A DNA stretch of 64,000 nt from Frondihabitans australicus (GTDB lineage Bacteria > Actinomycetota > Actinomycetes > Actinomycetales > Microbacteriaceae): assembly GCF_003634555.1 (NCBI RefSeq), contig NZ_RBKS01000001.1, forward strand, positions 2,108,001 to 2,172,000, given 5' to 3'. Of this stretch, positions 37,184 to 44,952 are shown piece after piece (positions within the stretch are counted from its first letter, which is position 1; the number at the start of each line of letters is the position of its first letter). The translations under genes and the position numbers were made by a program. A model generated the notes under the pieces. It had not been told where the DNA came from. It made no database searches and saw only the letters and a list, made by a program, of their open reading frames with translations.

Positions 37184-38191
37184 TCAGTTCGTGCGGCGCG
37201 GGTCGAGCGCGTCGCGGAGGCCGTCACCGAAGAGGTTGAAGGCCATGACCGAGATGAAGATCGCCAGACCCGGCAGGAACAGGTACATCGGGTCGATCTG
37301 GTAGTAGTTGCCGGCGTCCGACAGCATCTGGCCCCAGGAGGGGGTCGGCGGCTGCACGCCGACGCCGAGGAACGACAGCCCCGCCTCGCCGAGCATGTTG
37401 TTCGGGATCGTCAGGGTCGTGTAGACGAGGATCGGGCCGATGAGGTTCGGCGCGATCTCGCGGAACATGATCCACGAGTTCGTGGCACCGAGGCTCTTGG
37501 CCGCGTCGACGAACTCCTTCTCGCGAAGCGACAGCACCTGGCCTCGCACGATGCGGCCGATGTACGGCCAGCCGAAGAAGCCCAGCACGAAGATGATCAC
37601 CGACGCACGCAGGATCGACGATGACGAGATCAGCGCGATCACCGTGATGAGCGAGATCGACAGCAGCAGCGTCGGGAAGGACAGCAGGACGTCCATGATG
37701 CGCGAGATCACGATGTCGGCCCAGCCGCGGTAGTAGCCGGCGACGAGGCCGAGCGTGACGCCGAAGATGAGCGACAGCAGGGTCGCGAGCGCGCCGATGA
37801 TGAGCGAGGTGCGCGCGCCCTGCATCAGCAGCGTCAGGATGTCCTGACCGAGGACCGGCGTCACGCCGAGCCAGTGCTGGGCGGAGACGCCGCCGAGCGG
37901 CCCCTTCGGCATCGACGTGAGCGAGTCGAGAAGGCTCGTGGTGCCCGTGTTGTGCTGCGTGAGGTAGCTCTGGCCGTAGAGCGCGCCGATCTGGTCGGCG
38001 AAGATCGCGATGAGCACGATCACCACGATGACGATGCCCGCCGTCATGGCCACCTTGTCTTTGCGAAGCCGTCGCCAGGCGATGGCCCAGAGCGAGCGGC
38101 CGGCGATGGCCTTCTCGCCGTGGTCCTGGGCGTCGATGCTGATCGCTTCGCCTTCGGTGACGACCTGGAGTTCACCCGGTGTGAGTGACAT
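37184..38191 (-). CDS. oppC: Oligopeptide ABC transporter permease, OppC type
   Basis: 335 residues. After a cytoplasmic N-terminus (WRRLRKDKVAMTAG) there is one helix, a periplasmic-side loop with HWLGVTPVLGQDILTLLMQG, and the five-helix permease core. The EAA-type loop that contacts the ATPases is visible around VDAAKSLGATNSWIMFREIAPN. The start codon shares one base with the oppF stop (TGATG), so translation is coupled. Unusually, this permease gene is the last of the operon, after both ATPase genes. Works with OppB, D, F and the lipoprotein OppA in the cytoplasmic membrane. Confidence 0.92.
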   Translation of the reverse strand: MSLTPGELQVVTEGEAISIDAQDHGEKAIAGRSLWAIAWRRLRKDKVAMTAGIVIVVIVLIAIFADQIGALYGQSYLTQHNTGTTSLLDSLTSMPKGPLGGVSAQHWLGVTPVLGQDILTLLMQGARTSLIIGALATLLSLIFGVTLGLVAGYYRGWADIVISRIMDVLLSFPTLLLSISLITVIALISSSSILRASVIIFVLGFFGWPYIGRIVRGQVLSLREKEFVDAAKSLGATNSWIMFREIAPNLIGPILVYTTLTIPNNMLGEAGLSFLGVGVQPPTPSWGQMLSDAGNYYQIDPMYLFLPGLAIFISVMAFNLFGDGLRDALDPRRTN

Positions 38192-39321
38192 CAGCGGTTC
38201 TCCTCTCCGGGCAGGGCGGGCGACGCGGGGGCGGCGCCGGGGCGGGTGGTGACGGAGCCCGTCTTGATGAACTCCTTGGAGCCGCGCGAGGACGGGTAGT
38301 GGCAGTAGACCTCGTGGCCCGGTGCCTTCTCCTCCAGGACGGGCTCGACCGTCATGCAGTGCTTGCGCTGGTCGTCGTTCAGCTCTTCGCGGAACTTCTG
38401 GCAGCGCGTGTGGAAGACGCAGCCGGTCGGCGGGTTCGCCGGGCTGGGCAGGTCGCCCTTGAGCAGGATCCGCTCGCGGCGGGCCTCGGCGCGGGGGTCC
38501 GGCACCGGCACGGCCGACATGAGCGCGTGCGTGTACGGGTGCAGCGGGTCGGCGTAGAGCGTGTCGCGGTCGGTGATCTCCATGATCTTGCCGAGGTACA
38601 TGACGGCGACGCGATCGGAGATGTGACGGACGACCGAGAGGTCGTGCGCGATGAAGATGTACGCGACGCCGAACTCGTTCTGCAGGTCTTCCAGGAGGTT
38701 CACGACCTGGGCCTGGACGGAGACGTCGAGCGCCGAGACGGGCTCGTCGCAGACGATCAGCTTCGGGTCGAGCGCGAGGGCGCGGGCGATGCCGATGCGC
38801 TGGCGCTGACCGCCCGAGAACTCGTGCGGGTAGCGGTTGTAGTGCTCGGGGTTGAGCCCGACGCGCTCCATGAGACCCTGCACCTCGGCCTTGATGCCGC
38901 GCTCGGTCTTCTCACGCTGGATGTGGTACGGCGCCCCGACGATCGTGCCGATCGTGTGCCGCGGGTTGAGCGACGAGAAGGGGTCCTGGAAGATCATCTG
39001 GATCTCGCGGCGCATGGGACGCATCTGCCGCGGGCTGAACTTCTCGATCCGGCGCCCGTCGAACTCGATCGTGCCGCCGGTCGGCTCGAGGAGCTTGGCG
39101 ACGACGCGGCCGGTGGTCGACTTGCCGCAGCCGGACTCGCCCACGATGCCGAGCGTCTCGCCCTTCGACACGGTGAAGCTCACCCCGTCGACGGCCTTGA
39201 TCGGGTTGCCGCGTCGGCCGAGGAGGCCGGCCGCGCCGCCGGGGAAGTGCTTCTGGATGCCCTGGACGGACAGGAGGGGATCGCCCGCCGGCTTCGTCTG
39301 GGGCTCTGTCACTGAACTCAT
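38191..39321 (-). CDS. oppF: Oligopeptide ABC transporter ATP-binding protein, OppF type
   Basis: 376 residues. Walker A GIVGESGCGKST, signature HEFSGGQRQRIGIARALA, Walker B LIVCDEPVSALDVS and the H-loop FIAHDLSVVRHISDRVAVM are intact. The C-terminal oligo_HPY region has CVFHTRCQKF and the CMTV/CHY cysteines typical of peptide-transport ATPases. The long Ala/Pro-rich tail after about residue 350 is not conserved. It follows oppD by 28 bases and is translationally coupled to oppC. Confidence 0.94.
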   Translation of the reverse strand: MSSVTEPQTKPAGDPLLSVQGIQKHFPGGAAGLLGRRGNPIKAVDGVSFTVSKGETLGIVGESGCGKSTTGRVVAKLLEPTGGTIEFDGRRIEKFSPRQMRPMRREIQMIFQDPFSSLNPRHTIGTIVGAPYHIQREKTERGIKAEVQGLMERVGLNPEHYNRYPHEFSGGQRQRIGIARALALDPKLIVCDEPVSALDVSVQAQVVNLLEDLQNEFGVAYIFIAHDLSVVRHISDRVAVMYLGKIMEITDRDTLYADPLHPYTHALMSAVPVPDPRAEARRERILLKGDLPSPANPPTGCVFHTRCQKFREELNDDQRKHCMTVEPVLEEKAPGHEVYCHYPSSRGSKEFIKTGSVTTRPGAAPASPALPGEENR

Positions 39322-39349
39322 AATCAGCTGGTTCTCTTTCGGTCGCAGA

Positions 39350-40417
39350 TCAGAGCGTCGGCTGGATCTCGGTGCGGAAGATCTCGAGGCGCTGCTCGTG
39401 CGGAATGTGGCAGCGCACCTCGTGCGTGCCCTCGGCTACCTCGAGATCGGGGTGCTGCGTGAAGCACGCACGGCCCTCGACGCGGTCCGCGAAGGGGCAG
39501 CGCGCGTTGAACACGCAGCCGGTCGGCACGTTGATCAGCGACGGCGGCTGGCCGGGGATCGGCGTGAGGCGCGACTCGCGGTCGCGGTCGACGCGCGGCA
39601 TCGAGCGCAGCAGACCCCACGTGTAGGGCATCTCGGGGCGGTAGAAGAGGTCTTCGACCTTCGCCTTCTCGACGCACTGGCCGCCGTACATCACGAGCAC
39701 CTTGTCGCAGGTCTCGGCGACGACGCCCAGGTCGTGCGTGATGATGATGACGGCCGAGTCGAGTTCGTCGTGCAGCTCTTTGATCAGCTCGAGGATCTGG
39801 GCCTGGACGGTCACGTCGAGCGCGGTCGTCGGCTCGTCGGCGATCAGCAGCTTGGGTTTGCAGATGAGCGCCATGGCGATCATGGCGCGCTGGCGCATGC
39901 CGCCCGAGAACTGGTGCGGGTAGTCGTCGTAGCGGCTGGCGGCCTTCGGGATGCCGACCTTCTCGAGCATGCGGATCGTCTCGGCGCGGGCCTCCCTCTT
40001 GGAGACCCGGTTGTGCACGAGATAGGCCTCGGAGATCTGCGAGCCCACCGAGTAGAACGGGTGCATCGCCGACAGCGGGTCCTGGAAGATCATCGCCATC
40101 TCGTTGCCGCGGAGCTCGCGCACCTCGTCTTCGGAGGCGGCGATGAGCTCTTTGCCGTCGAGCCAGATCTTGCCCGAGATGCGTGCGTTCGAGTTCTTGT
40201 GCAGGCCGAGGATCGCCTGGCTGGTCACGGACTTGCCGGAGCCCGACTCGCCGACGATGCCGAGGATCTCGCCGCGCTTGAGGTCGAACGAGAGTCCGTC
40301 GACGCTCTTGACGAGGCCGTCGTCGGTCGGGAAGTGGACACGGAGGTCCTCGACGCGCAGGAACGCGTCGCCGGCGCCGGCCGTGGTGGCTTCTGGACTG
40401 GGGAGTGTTGTGGACAT
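39350..40417 (-). CDS. oppD: Oligopeptide ABC transporter ATP-binding protein, OppD type
   Basis: 355 residues from ATG 40417, which has AAAGG upstream; a longer open frame reaching into oppB is an artefact. Walker [20 protein letters not shown], signature [17 protein letters not shown], Walker [16 protein letters not shown]-loop [12 protein letters not shown]. The C-terminal cysteine region ([20 protein letters not shown]) is as in OppD/DppD. Partner of OppF; together they power uptake. The start lies 14 bases after the oppB stop. Confidence 0.94.
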   Translation of the reverse strand: MSTTLPSPEATTAGAGDAFLRVEDLRVHFPTDDGLVKSVDGLSFDLKRGEILGIVGESGSGKSVTSQAILGLHKNSNARISGKIWLDGKELIAASEDEVRELRGNEMAMIFQDPLSAMHPFYSVGSQISEAYLVHNRVSKREARAETIRMLEKVGIPKAASRYDDYPHQFSGGMRQRAMIAMALICKPKLLIADEPTTALDVTVQAQILELIKELHDELDSAVIIITHDLGVVAETCDKVLVMYGGQCVEKAKVEDLFYRPEMPYTWGLLRSMPRVDRDRESRLTPIPGQPPSLINVPTGCVFNARCPFADRVEGRACFTQHPDLEVAEGTHEVRCHIPHEQRLEIFRTEIQPTL

Positions 40418-40431
40418 GAGCCTTTCCGCCC

Positions 40432-41442
40432 CTAGATGGTGACGCGCGGGTCGATGACGGCGTACAGGATGTCGACCAGGAAGTTCGCGACGACGAGCGC
40501 GAGCGCGGCGACGATCGTGACGCCCTCGATCACGGGCAGGTCGAGCGTCGAGATCGCGTTGATCGACAGGTAGCCGAGGCCGCGGAGGTTGAACACCGTC
40601 TCGGTGATGACGGTCGTGCCGACGAGCGTGCCGACGTCGATGCCGAAGATCGTCACGATCGGCGTGAGGGCGGCGCGCAGGCCGTGCTTCACGACGACGG
40701 TTCGACGCGACAGGCCCTTGGCGCGCGCGGTGCGGATGTAGTCCTCGCCCATCGTCTCGAGCATGTTCGAGCGCGTGAGTCGGGCGTACAGGGCCGCGAA
40801 GAGGAACGCCAGCGCGATCCAGGGCAGGATCATGCTCTTGAACCACTGCAGCGGGTTCTGCGTGAACGGCGCGTACTGCACATCGGGCAGCCAGCCGAGC
40901 GTGTACTCGAAGATGAGCAGCAGCACCGGGCCGGTGAAGAAGATGGGCAGCGACACAGCGGCGAGCGAGCCGGTCATGCCGACGCGGTCGATGATCGAGC
41001 CCGGCTTGAGGGCCGAGAACGTGCCGACGGCGACACCACCGACGAGCCACAGGATCGCGGCGCCGATGAGGAGGCTGACGCTGACCGGGGCGGCCTGCAG
41101 CAGCATCTGCCCAACCAGGTCGTTCTGCTTGAACGAGTAGCCGAAGCAGGGGGCCGGGCAGTGGATCGGGGTCGAGACGCCATCGGTGATGGTCTGCCCG
41201 AACATGATGCCGGAGATGTAGTGCCAGTACTGCTCGGGGACCGGGAGGTCGAACCCGAAGCGGTGCTCGAGCGCCAGGAGCTGGGGCGAGCCGGGTTTGA
41301 ACGGCACCTTGCCGATGTAGTAGTACACGGGGTTCGTGTGCGACAACGTGGGCGCGATCTGGAAGATCAGGAACGTCACGAGGCTGACGACGAAGAGGAC
41401 GACGATGGCGCCCGCGAGACGGAAGAGGATGAAGCGAATCAT
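40432..41442 (-). CDS. oppB: Oligopeptide ABC transporter permease, OppB type
   Basis: 336 residues. N-terminal helix (FILFRLAGAIVVLFVVSLVTF) followed by a long external loop with an HCPAPCFGYSF insert that has two cysteines, and five further helices. The EAA loop is at DYIRTARAKGLSRRTVVVKH. The external loop is longer than in E. coli OppB and the paired cysteines could form a disulfide outside the membrane. The gene follows oppA after an intercistronic hairpin. Confidence 0.93.
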   Translation of the reverse strand: MIRFILFRLAGAIVVLFVVSLVTFLIFQIAPTLSHTNPVYYYIGKVPFKPGSPQLLALEHRFGFDLPVPEQYWHYISGIMFGQTITDGVSTPIHCPAPCFGYSFKQNDLVGQMLLQAAPVSVSLLIGAAILWLVGGVAVGTFSALKPGSIIDRVGMTGSLAAVSLPIFFTGPVLLLIFEYTLGWLPDVQYAPFTQNPLQWFKSMILPWIALAFLFAALYARLTRSNMLETMGEDYIRTARAKGLSRRTVVVKHGLRAALTPIVTIFGIDVGTLVGTTVITETVFNLRGLGYLSINAISTLDLPVIEGVTIVAALALVVANFLVDILYAVIDPRVTI

Positions 41443-41461
41443 GGTGTGTGGTCACAGCGGT

Positions 41462-41490
41462 GGCCGCCCGGGTCGATGACCCGAGCGGCC
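41462..41490 (-). other. Intercistronic stem-loop between oppA and oppB
   Basis: GGCCGCCCGGGTC and GACCCGAGCGGCC form 13-base arms (one mismatch) with a 3-base loop. It lies between the substrate-binding protein gene and the first permease gene, where such structures usually stabilise the upstream mRNA or partly terminate transcription, giving more binding protein than permease. That role is inferred from position. Confidence 0.7.
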
Positions 41491-41549
41491 CCCGCCGCAG
41501 AACCCTTCTCTATCTGTTGATCCGAAGGATACTTGCTCGATCTCTCAGA

Positions 41550-43304
41550 TCAGCCGCCGACACCGACGTTGACGAAGTCGTAGATGCCGAACGCGAGAGC
41601 GTTGTCCGACGTGACGTTCGTGAGTCGCGGGTTGCGGTAGTAGAGGTTCTTGCCCCACAGCAGCGGCAGGTTCTGAGCCGTCGCCATGAGCGCCTTGTTC
41701 AGCTTCTCGCCCGTGGCCTGGGTCGACGGCGCAGCCGTGTCGTCAAGGATCTGGTTCACGGTCGGGTCGTTCAGGCTGCCGTAGTTGCTGTTACCGGTCG
41801 GCAGGATGGACGCACCGTTGGCGATGTTGTTGTAGAAGCCGTAGTAGGTCGGGAAGTCAGCACCCCAGCCGGCGTTGATGATGCCGAGGCCAGCGGACTT
41901 GACGTGGGCCGGCGAGCCGACGAACGTCGCGTAGTAGCTGGAGGCGGCGTCGGTCGCGGCCGTGATCTTGATGCCCACGCGAGCGAGAGCGGTCTGCTCG
42001 GCCTGGAAGATCTTCGGGCCGGTCTCGGACGGCGTGGAGTAGGTGAACTTGGTCGAGAAGCCGTTGGGCTGGCCGCACTTCTGCAGAGCCTCCTTGGCCT
42101 TCGTCAGGTCACCGGTGTTGTCCTTGCCGACCGGGTAGGGGTCGTACGAGGGGTCGTACCCGGGGACGCCCGGAGGGGTGAACGAACCGGCGATGGTGCC
42201 GGCCGCTGCTCCGCCGTAGGCCTGCTGGATCGCGGCCTTGTTGGTCGCGTAGAAGATCGCCTGGCGGCAGTACTGGTTCGGGATCACCGAGGACGGGATC
42301 ACGAAGTAGTCGGTCGAGTCGCCCGCGGGGTCGTCGGCGTACTGCTTGAGCTTCGGGTTCGAGAGGACCTGCGCCTGAAGCGTCGTGCCAATTCGCGTGT
42401 CGGCCTTGGCGTCGTACGTGCCGGCCTTCAGCTTCGAGTCGATGTCGTTCGGGTCGCTGTCGATCGTGTAAGTGACCTCGTTGACCAGCGGCTTGCGGAT
42501 CTTGTCGGTCGACTGCTTCCAGTACTTGTTGCGGGTGAAGGTCACCGACTTGTTCTGGGTGTAGTCCGAGAAGACGAAGGGGCCGGACGAGACGGGGTCC
42601 TTGCCGTACGTGGCGCCGGTGTAGCTGGCGCCGTTCTCGGTCTTGTAGGGCACCGGAGCCGTGGTCGGGAGCGCCATCAGGTAGTCGAAGTCGGCGAACG
42701 ACTTGTTCAGGTGGAACGTGATGGTGTTCGACGTGGTCGAGATGGCCGAGTCGGGCAGGTCGCCGGACTTGTACGGGCCGGCGTAGCCGGACGGAGCCGC
42801 GATCAGACCGGTGAAGTAGAACGTCGGGCCGCCGTTGATCACGTCGGTCGCGAACAGACGCTCGGTGGCGTACTTGATGTCCTGCGTCGTGATGGTCTTG
42901 CCGTTCGAGTACTTCAGACCCGACTGGAGCGTGTAGGTCCAGGTCTTGTAGTCGTCGGACGACTTGCCGAGCGACGTGGCCATGTCAGGGGCGAGCTCGA
43001 ACTTCGTGCCGTTGACCTTCTTGTAGCCGACGAGGGTGCGGCTGAAGAGGCGCTGCATGTTCCAGCAGAAGCCGTAGTAGGTGCGCGCGGGGTCCCACGA
43101 GTCGCAGTCGCTCGCAGCGATCAGCTTCAGCGTGCCGCCGACCTTGGTCGAGGGGTTGTACACGGCGTTCGTGGCCGCGTTGAAAGCCGGCGTAGCCGAC
43201 GAGCTCGAGCTCGTACCGCCACCGCTCGACGTACAACCCGCGAGCGCCAGCGCCGCGGCGGCTGCGACAGCGACGATCGCCAGCCTCTTTGATCTGAGTC
43301 GCAT
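41550..43304 (-). CDS. oppA: Oligopeptide ABC transporter substrate-binding lipoprotein
   Basis: 584 residues. Lipoprotein signal peptide with lipobox ALALAGC (Cys at about 23), a Ser/Gly linker, then an SBP family 5 fold: GGTLKLIAASDCDSWDPART, WTYTLQSGLKYSNGKTIT and ITFHLNKSFADFDYL. The region resembles BldKB-type actinobacterial peptide-binding proteins. It captures peptides outside the membrane for OppBCDF. It is the promoter-proximal gene of the operon; a GAAGGGG ribosome-binding site lies about ten bases upstream of the ATG. Actual ligand not predictable. Confidence 0.93.
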   Translation of the reverse strand: MRLRSKRLAIVAVAAAAALALAGCTSSGGGTSSSSSATPAFNAATNAVYNPSTKVGGTLKLIAASDCDSWDPARTYYGFCWNMQRLFSRTLVGYKKVNGTKFELAPDMATSLGKSSDDYKTWTYTLQSGLKYSNGKTITTQDIKYATERLFATDVINGGPTFYFTGLIAAPSGYAGPYKSGDLPDSAISTTSNTITFHLNKSFADFDYLMALPTTAPVPYKTENGASYTGATYGKDPVSSGPFVFSDYTQNKSVTFTRNKYWKQSTDKIRKPLVNEVTYTIDSDPNDIDSKLKAGTYDAKADTRIGTTLQAQVLSNPKLKQYADDPAGDSTDYFVIPSSVIPNQYCRQAIFYATNKAAIQQAYGGAAAGTIAGSFTPPGVPGYDPSYDPYPVGKDNTGDLTKAKEALQKCGQPNGFSTKFTYSTPSETGPKIFQAEQTALARVGIKITAATDAASSYYATFVGSPAHVKSAGLGIINAGWGADFPTYYGFYNNIANGASILPTGNSNYGSLNDPTVNQILDDTAAPSTQATGEKLNKALMATAQNLPLLWGKNLYYRNPRLTNVTSDNALAFGIYDFVNVGVGG

Positions 43305-43660
43305 CGAAAGATGCCCCTTCTGTGCTGTGTGTAGGGACGTCGTCTACCGAACGCAGCGTGACGCGATCTGGCTGGACGACATTGTGGAGCAGTACGCGGT
43401 CCGGAAGCACACCCGTCTAGGGGGCGCGACCCGCACGCGATATGAAGACAGTAAGTAAATCGTGGCGAAACGCCAAACCACGAACGAAAGCGTTACGTCT
43501 TGGAAACACGAAATGCCGATTTCTTGCGAGGCTGTGAGGATTCGTGCGCGCTTTTCGCACCCGGCGCACGATCGTTGCGTTTTTAGGGTGCCCTCATCGC
43601 TCTGGGCCGGAGAACCCTGCCGCGTGTCAATCTGGCACGATGGGTGAGACAGGAGGCTCG
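43305..43660. other. Intergenic regulatory region between oppA and the CPBP gene
   Basis: This 356-base stretch is clearly more AT-rich than its neighbours and holds no convincing gene; short open frames across it lack family features. It must contain the divergent promoters for oppA (minus) and the CPBP protease (plus). A nested inverted repeat lies at 43460-43483. A TAGGGT at about 43584 is a candidate -10 for the CPBP gene. Confidence 0.6.
43460..43483. promoter_or_regulatory. Nested inverted repeat upstream of oppA
   Basis: TCGTGG and CCACGA are perfect outer arms, with GGCG-AAA-CGCC nested inside at 43464-43474. It lies about 160 bases upstream of the oppA ATG and may be an operator for nutrient control of the operon. 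Confidence 0.4.
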
Positions 43661-44458
43661 ATGCTCGTCCACCCCACTGCCGAGCCCCTCGGGCCCGGTG
43701 TCACGCGCGGGCGGATCCGCGCCGAGATCCTGCTGGTCCTCGGCCTCTCGCTGGGCGCCAGCGCGGTCTACTCGGTCGTGCAGATCCTCGACCTGCTCAC
43801 GCGCTCGACGCCGCTGTCGAGCCAGACCGCCGAGCTCAACACCTCGCAGTCGAGCCGCGAGATCTTCGACTTCGTCTACCAGGTGCTCGAGAACGGCTTC
43901 GACCTCGTGCCCGTCGTGCTGGTGGGCTTCCTGCTCTGGAAGACCGCGAGCCCCCACCTGGTGCGCCTGGGTGTCGGCGGGCGCAGGATCCCGCGAGACG
44001 CGCTCTGGGGCGCCGCCCTGGCGCTCTCGATCGGCATCCCGGGCCTCGCCCTGTACTTCGCCGGCCGCGCGATCGGCATCACGGTCGACGTCGTCCCCAC
44101 GAACCTCGCCGCGCACTGGTGGACCGTGCCCGTGCTGCTCTTCTCCGCCCTCCGCTCGGGAGTGACCGAGGAGGTCATCGTGGTGGCGTACCTGTATGCG
44201 AGGCTGAGGGACCTGGGCTGGGGCAACTGGGCGATCCTGCTCTCCGCCGCTCTGCTGCGGGGCACGTACCACCTGTACCAGGGGTTCGGGGCGTTCGTCG
44301 GGAACGGCGTGATGGGGCTCGTCTTCGGGTGGCTGTACATGAGGTACGGCAGGATCCTGCCGCTCGTCATCGCGCACTTCCTCATGGACGCCGCCGTCTT
44401 CGTGGGATACCCGTGGGCCGCAGCCGCGTTTCCCTCGCTGTTCGGCGCCCATCACTGA
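43661..44458 (+). CDS. CPBP family intramembrane metalloprotease-like protein
   Basis: 265 residues from ATG 43661, with AGGAGG five bases upstream; the frame extends to 43544 but without a site. About seven hydrophobic helices. The CPBP/Abi motif 1 reads TEEVIVVAYLYARLRDLGW, with the Glu pair present but the usual Arg of EExxxR replaced; motif 2 is around RGTYHLYQGFG and motif 3 is AHFLMDAAVF (His and Asp). Family members process prenylated proteins or act in bacteriocin self-immunity; the substrate here is unknown. The peroxiredoxin gene follows closely. Confidence 0.82.
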   Translation: MLVHPTAEPLGPGVTRGRIRAEILLVLGLSLGASAVYSVVQILDLLTRSTPLSSQTAELNTSQSSREIFDFVYQVLENGFDLVPVVLVGFLLWKTASPHLVRLGVGGRRIPRDALWGAALALSIGIPGLALYFAGRAIGITVDVVPTNLAAHWWTVPVLLFSALRSGVTEEVIVVAYLYARLRDLGWGNWAILLSAALLRGTYHLYQGFGAFVGNGVMGLVFGWLYMRYGRILPLVIAHFLMDAAVFVGYPWAAAAFPSLFGAHH

Positions 44459-44472
44459 CGTACCCTGGTGCG

Positions 44473-44952
44473 ATGGGCATCCCCGATGTCGGCGATCAGG
44501 CGCCGGACTTCGTGCTTCCGGGCGTGCGCGTCGTCGAGGGAATCACGACGCGACAGGACTTCGCGCTGTCGAAGAGGCCCGGCTCGGCCGTCGTGCTGGC
44601 GTTCTACCCGGCCGACGAGTCGACCATCTGCACGACGCAGCTGTGCAGCTACCAGGACGAACTCGACGGCTTCGCCGGGCTCGGAGCCGAGGTGTGGGGC
44701 ATCAGCCGCCAGTCGCTGGCCAGCCACGAGCGCTTCGCGGCGAACTTCGGGCTGAGCTTCCCGTTGCTGAGCGACGAGGGCTCGACGGTCATCAAGCGCT
44801 ACGGCATCGGTCTGCCCGGGCTCGGCCTGCGGCGCAGCGTCTTCGTCATCGACGGGTCGAGCATCGTGCGCTGGAAGCACGTGGCGCTTCTCGGCGCCAC
44901 GTTCGTGAAGGCGTCCGTGATTCAAGACGCCCTCACGAGCGTGATCGCCTAG
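44473..44952 (+). CDS. Peroxiredoxin, PrxQ/BCP-type atypical 2-Cys
   Basis: 159 residues from ATG 44473; TACCCT (44461-44466) ends six bases upstream (leaderless). Thioredoxin fold with [19 protein letters not shown]: the peroxidatic Cys and a second Cys five positions later (C-x4-C), the PrxQ arrangement that forms an intramolecular disulfide. It reduces hydrogen peroxide or organic hydroperoxides at thioredoxin expense. Its TAG stop overlaps the convergent gcvP stop through a shared CTAG. Confidence 0.9.
   Translation: MGIPDVGDQAPDFVLPGVRVVEGITTRQDFALSKRPGSAVVLAFYPADESTICTTQLCSYQDELDGFAGLGAEVWGISRQSLASHERFAANFGLSFPLLSDEGSTVIKRYGIGLPGLGLRRSVFVIDGSSIVRWKHVALLGATFVKASVIQDALTSVIA

Noticed and set aside
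39350-41455. A long frame joining oppD with upstream sequence in oppB
   Set aside because: The N-terminal 350 codons are out-of-frame oppB sequence; oppD starts at 40417 with a ribosome-binding site.
43462-43647. Possible 61-residue gene in the oppA-CPBP gap
   Set aside because: No ribosome-binding site, no recognisable family, and it crosses the nested inverted repeat and promoter region.
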